Shown piece after piece: positions 56,235 to 64,000 of a stretch of DNA of 64,000 nucleotides. The notes beneath the pieces are model-generated. The model saw only the letters and a list, made by a program, of their open reading frames with translations, had not been told where the DNA came from and did no database searches. The position numbers and the translations under genes were made by a program. The stretch comes from Botryococcus braunii. Its lineage: Eukaryota > Chlorophyta > Trebouxiophyceae. The number at the start of each line of letters is the position of its first letter. Within the stretch, counting starts at the first letter, position 1. The stretch covers positions 1-64,000 of the forward strand of contig MVGU01001560.1 in assembly GCA_002005505.1 (NCBI GenBank), written 5' to 3'.

Positions 56235-56495
56235 GTGATTGGTTGGGATGTCCGCGGTACAAACAAAACACCATTGTAGCAACAGCACCATGTATGTCCA
56301 AATGCAAATTATTTGCGAAAAACTTGGTTCAATATGACTTAACGGATGTTCCTTGGGCAAAATCTTGACTAGTCCGATGACAATGTACCTTATGTTGAAG
56401 CACCTGTACCTTATGTTTGGTAGTCTTGTGTCACTACTCTAGAAAGTCGTTCCAGACTTTCTCTCCTTTTAGGGGGGGGGAAAGAATGCCACATA
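56235..56495 (+). other. Gypsy-C 3' untranslated region and polypurine tract
   Basis: It contains two GTACCTTATGT motifs (56385, 56406) and the purine tract AGGGGGGGGGAAAGAATG before ACATA and the LTR. No gene. Confidence 0.75.
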
Positions 56496-57857
56496 TGTCG
56501 TGTACTGGAGTGTGACCGTGTATATTGGTGGCCATCCGAATGATTTAAGTGATAATGTGTATATTTGGCGTAACCACAAAAGTGACTGGTATACGACCCT
56601 CAATCGGACTTGTACAGCTTTTATTATGGCTCTTATTTGACAATTCATAAAGTCGTGGAAAAATGGCGCTTGTCTTTACCCTTTTGTACCTGGGTTGGGG
56701 TATTTATCCCTGATTTAGGTCCTGAGGGCCAAATTGTGTATTCGGGTGACTTCATTCGAAGCAACGGTTGAAACTGAATGTTCGTGGAAACTTCGCTACT
56801 CGGTAGGTGCCATGCAGTCGGGCACCAGGAAATTTGTCTTTCAGCCGTCCGTTGATCAGTGAGTTGGCGACGCCTTAACCGCTCCTGATCAGGTGATGGG
56901 ATGTGTTAATACGGCTGTCCGTATTACGAGAGGGGAGTGTATATTAGGGGCTCAGCCTCCGGCCCACAAGTTTACAGTTGTTTCCAAGTTTCCAACGTGC
57001 ATGTAAGACTCTCGCACCAAGAACTGAACTCTGTCCGCGGCCCCCGGCGAATAGGGATGGTATTTGTTTGACCTGTTATTTGAATCGTAATTGTGACACT
57101 GCCCTTGCAGTATTATTGTGCTTTTGTGACACCACTGTCTTGCCGAGTTAGGCCATTGATCGTCCCGGTGATAACCGTTAACTTGCATTGTAACACGTGA
57201 AATTGTATTTATTGTGAAAGAATATTCATAGAATTGACTTGTCATAGTAGAAATTCTGTGGGAACATTAAAATATCAAAGTAATTTAGTCGTTATACAGA
57301 CCCCCTCCGCGGGAATACCAACCACGCCACGAGATCAAACACACACCACCTTTCGACTCCACAGAAACCTCAAAATACTCATATTCTAGGTACTCACAAC
57401 CGCAGAGCAATATCTGAACAATAGCCGCGACGTAGCCGTAAGCCGCCTAAACGCTGATCCGCAAGACCCCGACGGACTTCAAGAAAACACAATAGGAAGA
57501 AAACACACATCCTGGAGAACAAAATCCTTTTGATAAAACCGTTAGTAAACTAATAACACTTAAACCACCAGACCCAGCACGAGTCCAGCCCCGCAGCTCG
57601 GAGCCGAACGAGCCTGAAAGCCATCGGAGCCAACCTCCGGTTATCGTCCGAAAGACCGGTCGCAGGACCGAGAGCAGTCCAGTAAGTCCCTCTAACAGCT
57701 AGGTCTCAGGGCCGTAATCCCTGGGTGGCGATCCTGTCTAGACGTACCTTTAACAGTAATTGACCGCAGCAGTACAACCCCGATTCAAAACCCTGATAAT
57801 ATTCAGCCATTTAAACACGAAAAAAATTTGGATACCGTTGGGCACGGGTACCCTATA
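56496..57857 (+). repeat. Gypsy-C 3' LTR (1362 bp)
   Basis: TGTCGTGTACTGG...ACCCTATA, uninterrupted. Frames inside it recur in the 5' copy only through identity. Confidence 0.93.
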
Positions 57858-60800
57858 AAGAATGCCACACTGGCACATATGCAGATAGTGAATAAGAAAC
57901 TCCAAACCCCACCACCTAAAAATAACACCTTTAACCAGAAGTCCTCTCCTGGTCAAGGTTACAACCTTAAGTATAAGGCACCAAATTCCCCTACTTCAAA
58001 TGCTGTAGAGAAAGGTGCTAATCAAGGTGGTGGTGGGCAGAGTGGTAAAACAGCCTTCCAACAGATAGGGAGGCCTTTACCATTTTGCAGGTACTGCAAG
58101 CAGGATGGACACAGCATAGAGACCTGCCCAAAGTTGGAGGGGAAGAGAGTTAGCTTTGCTTCTCCACCAAAGCAGAGCCACTGCACACAGCTATATACAG
58201 TTTGCTCTGAACCCTCTATTTCTGGTTGGCTGATAGATTCTGGTTCAACAGATCATATTTCCCCTGACTGTGAGAATATGATGAATTATCTCAAGTATGA
58301 TAAACCAGATATCCTGATAGTAGCAAATGGTGGTAGGGAGGAAATCATTGGTGAGGGTACTGTGCAGGTCTTCCTGGAAACAGGAAACTCTCTTTACCTG
58401 TACAATGTTAAACATGTACCCTCAGCTAAAAAGCGTTTATTGTCTGTAGGGAAGGCCTATCATGATGGGTTAGATGTTCATATAAATGGCATTCACTGTC
58501 ACCTTACAGATTCAAATGGTGATCTTGTGGGCATTGCTGAACATGTATACCCTTATCAGTGGCTCACAGACCTTTCTATACAAAACAGTGTTCCCCTACC
58601 AGTGTCAAATGAAAAGACACAGTGCAACCTTACAAAGGTGGATGTAGATCTGGTAAACATATGGCATCAGCGTTTTGGTCATCTCTCTGCTCAAAACTTG
58701 CAAAGGTTGAGCAGGAAGAAAATGGTAGAAGGCTTAAAACTCCCATCAGGTGACCTATCCAAGTGCATTGGTCATCAAGGTACTTGCGATGCCTGTATGC
58801 ATGGGAGGCAGACAGCCTCACCATTTAAATCAACCCAAAATACTTGTTCAAAACCTCTTGAAGTCATTCACATGGACCTTATGGGCCCCATAGATCCTGA
58901 AACTCCTGAAGGATACAAGTATGCCCTTGTCATTTTGGATGAGTTCACAGAGTACTCATTTGTTGTTCTGATTAAATCTAAGAGTGATGCAGCAAAAGAA
59001 GCTACATACATTCTCACAGCTTTGCAAAACCAGCAAGACTGTAAAGTACAATTTATCAGAACAGATAATGGTACTGAGTTCAATGGGTTGTTCAAATTCT
59101 GTAGGGAGCATGGGGCAGTTCACCAGAAGACTGCCCCATATGCACATCAGCAGAATGGGAAAATAGAGAGGCTCAACCGTACGCTACAGGAGAAAGCAAG
59201 GTGTTTGCTAGCTGCCTCAGGTTTATCATCTGAAAACTGGGGTGAAGCTCTTCTTACTTCAAATTATGTTAGAAATATGTCTCCTGTTAAGCACTTGAGC
59301 AAAACCCCATTTGAAATGATGCATGGAAAGGCTCCCAATGTTTCACATCTCAGAATCTTTGGCTCCAAATGTTTTCTCCTTCTTCCTAAGTCAAAGAGGG
59401 GAGGGAAATTTGAGCCTGTCAGTGCTGAGGGTATCTTTGTAGGTTATGATGGCCTTAGCAAGAACTACAAAGTTCTTGTTGATGGAAAGATTGATGTTTA
59501 CTGCAGAGAATATGTCAAATTCTCTGAACATGCTGTTCATGATCTGCCTGAAGCACTGGCTGAAGACGATGAGGATGACACTTGCCCATCACTAGTGAGT
59601 GTCTCTGATTCTGACTCAGAAGATGGTCATTCTGATGATGGTGATACCACTGAGCAAATGCCTGATGTCTCTTTTGCATTAGATATCCCAGAAATTAGCT
59701 TAGAGCTAGATCAGGGTACTACACTAGTTAGTGCTGGAGAGCAAACGGGAAAGGATCAGGACCACTTTGGTCTTAATCCTAGTGGGACTAAGCATGGTAA
59801 AAGTGCAGCCGCGGGAAGTACGGACGCTTTAGGTCCAGAACCCTGTTACACAAGTGCTGCAAGTCCGCGCCCACTTAAGGGTGTTCCACAAGCGACTATC
59901 CATGAAATAAGTGGGGGGAGTGTCCCAGACCCCCAATTAGAACCTGGAGTAGACCAGGATGTGGTCCCTAAGCCTCCAGCAGGTGGTTTCAGCAGTAAGT
60001 ATCCAGTTAGGAATAGGAAAAATGCAGAAACACATCCCTGGTGGTCTGGTGCACACACTACAGAAACCCAAACCTCTTTCCTTGGATATGTTCAAGTCCA
60101 AAAAGACACAATATATGTTGAACCTGTCACTTACTTTCAAGCTATCAACTCCCCTGAAGCTGAAAAATGGTTGGATGCCATGAAAGATGAAATGCAGTCT
60201 CTCTCTGCTCTTGGCACGTGGACATATGTGGAAGTTTCAGATGCACAACGCAAAAAGGCCCTCCCTGTCAAATGGGTCTACAAAATAAAGCTCACTGAAA
60301 CAGGGGAGGTGGATAGATTTAAAGCAAGACTGGTAGCCAAGGGTTTCAAACAGATATATGGCATAGATTACACTGAAGTCTATGCCCCTGTGTCTAAACA
60401 TACCACACTAAGGTACCTGTTGGCGAAGGCTGTGAACAGGGACATGCATGTGCATCAGATGGATGTCAGCACAGCCTTCCTACATGGGAAATTAGCAGAG
60501 GAAATTTATGTGCAGCAACCAGAGGGTTTTCATGTAGGTGGACCCAATACTGTTTGCAAGCTGCACAAGGCCCTCTATGGGCTCAAGCAGGCGCCCAAGG
60601 CTTGGTATGACACTATCAGTCATGTCCTTGTGAGTTCAGGTTTTACTATCTCAGATGCTGATCCATCCCTATTCATCCTGAACAAGTCAGAGGGGTCTGT
60701 AGTCTATCTTCTGCTGTATGTTGATGACATACTATTACTTTCACAGAGCATGTCTGTCATAACAGAAGTCAAATCACTTTTGTCCAGTCATTTCAGCATA

Positions 60801-61048
60801 AAGGACTTAGGGGAGGCAAAACACTTTCTAGGCATGCAAATAAAACAAGAGAGAGATGCAAAAGGTGCTTTGTTGTCAATTACACTCTCAAATGAGAAAT
60901 TGATCAGTGACATGCTTGAGAGTTTCGATTTAAAAGGAGACAAGCCCAAATCTACTCCCCTCGATAGATCAATGAAACTCAAAAAGGGAGAAGGCAAACC
61001 ACTTCCCCAAAACAACAGATATAGGGAACTGGTTGGGGGTGTTCTTAC
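57858..61048 (+). CDS. gag-pol: Copia-3 gag C-terminus, protease, integrase, reverse transcriptase
   Basis: About 1063 codons. It starts directly after the Gypsy-C LTR with KNATLAHMQIVNKKLQ. Zinc knuckle: CRYCKQDGHSIETC. Protease: WLIDSGSTDHIS. Pre-integrase: IWHQRFGHLS and a Cys cluster. Integrase: D (HMDLMGP), D (IRTDNGTEF), E (QQNGKIERLNR). Acidic linker. RT: RFKARLVAKGFKQIYG, QMDVSTAFLHGKL, LYGLKQAPKAWY, YVDDILLLS (60717-60743). It breaks near 61048 after RELVGGVL by what looks like a one-base deletion. All catalytic residues are present. Confidence 0.93.
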
Positions 61049-61669
61049 TTGTCAAACACTACCAGACCAGACATTTCCTACTCTGCTTCTCTCCTAGCAA
61101 GATTCTCAAACTCCCCGACTTCTATTCACTGGGGGGCTGGGATTCATCTGCTCCAGTATCTGTCAGGGACCAAGGAGTTAGGTCTCAAATGGGAAAGGAG
61201 CAAGGGAGGGATCATTGGATATGTTGATTCAGACTTTGCAGGGGATCTGGATGGGTACAGATCCACCTCTGGTTTTATCTTCCTGTCTGATGGCACGGCT
61301 ATCTCTTGGGGTAGCAAACTCCAAAAGCTGGCTGCCCTGTCAACTGTTGAGGCTGAATTCATAGCAATGAGCACTGGTGTCCAGGAGGCACTTTGGCTGT
61401 CCAAGTTGGTGCAGGATGTTGGAGAGGATCTGGGAGCTGCAGTCATACTCTCAGATAATACTGGAGCCCTGGCCAACATTAGAGGCATACCCATTTCACC
61501 TAGGACGAAGCACATTGGAGTCCGCTATCACAGAGTCAGGGGTGAAGTGGTCAAGGGGAACATTAATCCTCAATACATCCACACATCAGAAAATGTTGCT
61601 GATATGTTCACCAAAATTCTACCAAAAGCCTCATTTGTTAAGTTCAGGGAGATGGCAGGAATGAAATGA
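61049..61669 (+). CDS. pol: Copia-3 reverse transcriptase end and RNase H
   Basis: 206 codons in the next frame: SNTTRPDISYS, GYVDSDFAGDLDGYRST, ISWGSKLQKLAALSTVEAEF, the CDN-equivalent SDNTGALANI, and NVADMFTKILPK. It carries on from the frame before 61048; the GGVL/SNTTRP junction identifies the shift. Confidence 0.92.
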   Translation: MSNTTRPDISYSASLLARFSNSPTSIHWGAGIHLLQYLSGTKELGLKWERSKGGIIGYVDSDFAGDLDGYRSTSGFIFLSDGTAISWGSKLQKLAALSTVEAEFIAMSTGVQEALWLSKLVQDVGEDLGAAVILSDNTGALANIRGIPISPRTKHIGVRYHRVRGEVVKGNINPQYIHTSENVADMFTKILPKASFVKFREMAGMK

Positions 61670-61952
61670 TTTTTTTTTTTGGTGCTTTTGACTATCAAGA
61701 TAAATCAGACACCCTGCGCATCAACAGATACTCCCCACCATAAACCCACCTTGAAGAAGGGGGAGATGACACCGCACCCAATAAAAAAGAGGGGGGGTCA
61801 TTTGGTGGCTGGATGTCAAGGGGTTTGTGGCTGACACGGTTTGGAGCACCGAGCCATGGCAACATCTGATGATTTTCTTGATGCTCATTAGCCTTAAAAT
61901 GTTACCAGTTTAATGAATTGCATAAAAGTTTCATACTTCACATGAGGGGAGG
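61670..61952 (+). other. Copia-3 3' untranslated region and polypurine tract
   Basis: A T-run follows the stop. GAGGGGAGG (61944-61952) is the purine tract before TGTTGGCA. No gene. Confidence 0.75.
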
Positions 61953-62473
61953 TGTTGGCAAAGACATCTTTTATTGGACATATAATGTCTTAGCATAAGT
62001 TGCATGTTCGTATGAACCTTAGTTTATGGCCCTACAATAATGAACAGTTATCTTACTTTGCAAAAATTGGGTCTTTCCGTAAAATCCGGAGGTTCTTAGA
62101 GATACGGATGTTTTAGGACGACAACGGATGTTTCGGACTCTTGTTGATTCGGTCGATTTCGAAGTACGAGTCGATCGGCCACGTACAATAAACAATTGGC
62201 TGCAAAGTGTACTTGTTTTTAAGTACGATCGGTTATTTTGCGAATGAGTCGACGAGGCCGATCGACAAGGCGTAGAAGTATTTCTGTCCGTAAGTGTCGA
62301 CGGAGCTGATCGACTGGGCCGATCGACGCGGCATATAGCATTCTGGCAAGTAGTATTCTGTCAATAGGAATCTGTTTTGCACGGAACAACGATTCTAGGT
62401 GGATAAAGGGGTAGAGACAGAGTCGTATCCTCAGACATTCGATTGCTGTCTCCGGTGCCTCAAGTCGGACCTC
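61953..62473 (+). repeat. Copia-3 3' LTR, truncated
   Basis: It matches the first 521 bp of the 5' LTR with two substitutions seen (CCATAAG/CCGTAAG, AGAAAT/AGGAAT). It ends within block 1 (GGACCTC) where unrelated DNA begins. Confidence 0.9.
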
Positions 62474-62763
62474 CTACTTGTGCGTTGTTAAGTAGGCACG
62501 GACATATACAAGTCAAGGACTGGTTAGCAACTGATTGATAGACACCCGGAGTGCCACTATAGTTCCAACCAAGTGCCTTCCCTATCCGTGCTTGCCCCAT
62601 ATGCCTCCTTTCTACAAACGTGTCTGTAACTTGCGTTATGATAGTCTTCGTTCAAATGCATGTATTGCCTGGCAGAACTCAGGGTTCTGCCTCTCTTTCC
62701 TAATTGGTATTGTCTTCATACGGAGACTTGCCATTATTACTCCTCTGAGGGAAAGGCATAAAA
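62474..62763. other. Unassigned 290-bp segment between Copia-3 and E1
   Basis: No gene or repeat match within the window. It may be E1 linker DNA after the stop at 62764, or flank of unknown origin. Confidence 0.4.
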
Positions 62764-64000
62764 TTAATTAACACAACACTCATGCAAAATGTCTCTAACA
62801 ATCCTGGCAGATCCTGCCCATGGATTATCTGAGCTCTGCCTTGTGGCAGATGGCAGATTATCAAAGAATGCAACCTTGCCTCTGGATCTCATCTGACCCA
62901 CTACTCTCCGTGCTTCCTGACTCCCGCTCTCATCTTCTCTCACAGCAGCAGCAGTTATCATCTCTTCATGTTCACATACCATCTCAGAATGGTCCACTGC
63001 GTCATGCACATTGCTAACTCGAAGTCGAGTTTCACGATCAGATTCACATTTTGCATTAACAAGCCTCCCTACAGCCTCATCACGTACATGCATAGCAACA
63101 GCATTGTCATCGCTACACTGATCAACAGCACTTGAATCACCCTCCACTGCAGAGTCAGTGTCAACTCCAGTACCCCTCCCAGTACATTCTGCTTCTCCTG
63201 CTTCCCCTACGTCTCCTGCTTCCCCTGGTTCCCTGGACGTTGTAATCCCCCCTTCTTCTGTACTGATGTCATCATGTACAGTGACGGTGGTAGGAGCTTC
63301 ATCAGCAGCTTCGATCCCAGCCTGCTCTGTGATGTCACCAGACTTGGGTTGCTGTTTACGAGCATTTCGTTGCTGCAGACGCTCTGCACGTGTCAAAGCT
63401 CCAGGCTGCAGCTGGAAACGTGCCGTACCACCAGGCCAGGGGAATGCGCCCGGGGTGCGTGAAGTTGGAGACTTGGCCAGTGGTACTGCCATGAGTCTCA
63501 GTCGGGCTATGGTGCGAATCCCTCCACTGGTGGTTGGTGCAGAGGTCCCATGCCTGGTAGCAGCATGCATGCGCCTGGGCACCTCACTGACTCCAGGTGA
63601 TTGGCTTGAGGATGCTGGACGAGGCGCTGTAGAGCCAGGAGACGCCACTGGGGATGACGCGGCGGGGGCGCAGGGTGCAGTGAGGTTGGAGTGCCTAGTG
63701 CGCGCAGGGGGTGCACAAGGTGCGCGGGGTGCAGTGGGGTCTGGATGCAGTCGGGCAGTTTGAGGGCGAGCTGGGGAGGGTTCATCGTCCTCGCTACTGT
63801 TGTCCTCCATGGGAATTGTTGCCTCAGTGGATGCAGGGGTCTCCAATTCCACAGGATTCAGGTCCTGGTCCAGGCTGGGTCCCGGTTGAGGTGAGGCTGG
63901 GTCCGGATCCAGGCTAGATCCAGGCTGGGTTGCAGATACAGGACCGGGCCCAGCAGCTTGCAGCCCAATGGCAGACGCACCACTCTGGCTCTCCACAAAA
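62764..64000 (-). pseudogene. pol: E1 (Copia-2) integrase-RT linker, minus strand, runs off the window
   Basis: About 410 codons on the minus strand, open through the window end. The first residues (about ESQSGASA) equal the last residues of the E2 gag-integrase frame (VESQSGAS at 30445-30463), so this is the part of the Copia-2 polyprotein that E2 lacks. It is Pro/Ser/Ala-rich then acidic, with LTRAERLQQRNAR, comparable to LTREQRYVQRVAR in the Copia-1 linker. A stop at 62764-62766 ends it before the RT part, which lies at 26227-26566. Upstream integrase and gag of E1 should lie beyond 64000. Confidence 0.8.

Larger units (their letters stand above)
38548..57857 (+). mobile_element. Gypsy-C: Ty3/gypsy element with MTase-like and PHD domains (carries Gypsy-B)
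   Basis: LTRs of 1362 bp: the left in two parts (38548-39790, 47204-47322), the right 56496-57857; two substitutions seen. Without Gypsy-B the element is about 11.9 kb. Order: LTR, primer site, repeat leader (47341-49107), gag-pol with extra domains, accessory ORF, purine tract, LTR. No chromodomain is seen; pol ends in a GPY/F-like module. The 5-bp flanks (GCTGG, AAGAA) do not match, so no target duplication is visible. Confidence 0.93.
35985..62473 (+). mobile_element. Copia-3: Ty1/copia element carrying Gypsy-C
   Basis: 5' LTR 35985-36761 and truncated 3' LTR 61953-62473, which differ at two bases that I can see. Internal order: primer site, gag (37113-38547), Gypsy-C insertion (38548-57857), rest of gag with zinc knuckle, protease, integrase, RT, RNase H. 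It starts 4 nt after the E2 3' LTR. Its right end is deleted within the LTR, so no target duplication can be checked. Confidence 0.92.

Noticed and set aside
62764..64000. The 410-codon minus-strand frame as an independent proline-rich host gene
   Set aside because: Its first residues equal the end of the E2 integrase frame and its LTR...R motif matches the Copia-1 linker, so it is part of a copia polyprotein.

Overview
This is nuclear DNA of a eukaryote, dominated by nested LTR retrotransposons. One host gene is recognisable: a six-exon cytosolic glyceraldehyde-3-phosphate dehydrogenase at 8985-13467, with GT-AG introns of 302 to 1112 bp. The organism is probably a green alga or a relative. 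The GAPDH is GapC-like, a TGTAA motif follows it, and one copia primer site matches the plant form of the initiator-tRNA anticodon arm for 15 nt. These clues are weak and the species is not identified.

Layout. 1-6832 is a Ty1/copia element (Copia-1) cut by the window start. It lies in or beside a decayed LINE reverse transcriptase (6833-8271). A second LINE tail (8478-8837, minus) precedes GAPDH. 13468-15504 is non-coding with a CA microsatellite. 15505-24136 holds a gag fragment of a second copia family (Copia-2) and divergent Copia-2 LTR units that carry LINE tails and a young Ty3/gypsy chromovirus (Gypsy-A, 17801-23665, TSD CGCTC). From 24850 to beyond 64000 lies one minus-strand Copia-2 copy (E1). 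A plus-strand Copia-2 copy (E2, 26567-35980) is inserted in it, and a solo LTR (33852-35230, TSD GATTT) sits in E2's 3' LTR. Next to E2 is a third copia family (Copia-3, 35985-62473). Its gag is split by a large Ty3/gypsy element (Gypsy-C, 38548-57857), whose 5' LTR is in turn split by another chromovirus (Gypsy-B, 39791-47198, TSD CTGTC). E1 resumes at 62764-64000.

The most unusual object is Gypsy-C. Its single long gag-pol frame carries two domains outside the standard Ty3/gypsy set: a Dam-like adenine-methyltransferase-like domain between protease and reverse transcriptase, and a complete PHD finger between RNase H and integrase. Downstream is a separate coiled-coil ORF that appears to contain a 94-bp intron, and upstream a leader of about 440-bp repeats with AG/GT junctions. 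Both extra domains are of chromatin or DNA-modification type, so the element may read or mark chromatin; that is inference.

A second theme is splicing-like structure inside LTRs. The Copia-2 LTR contains one block twice: one copy has a 108-bp GT...AG insert and the other lacks exactly that insert. A diverged subfamily shows the same pair, also at 108 bp. LTRs of Copia-1 and Copia-3 also hold internal duplications ending in CAG|G. Copia-1 and Copia-2 appear to prime from the anticodon arm of initiator tRNA-Met, as Drosophila copia does, while Copia-3, Gypsy-A and Gypsy-B share another primer site, TGGTATCGGCGA.

Most element frames are nearly intact, broken by one or a few single-base shifts, several at homopolymers. 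Some of these may be consensus errors.
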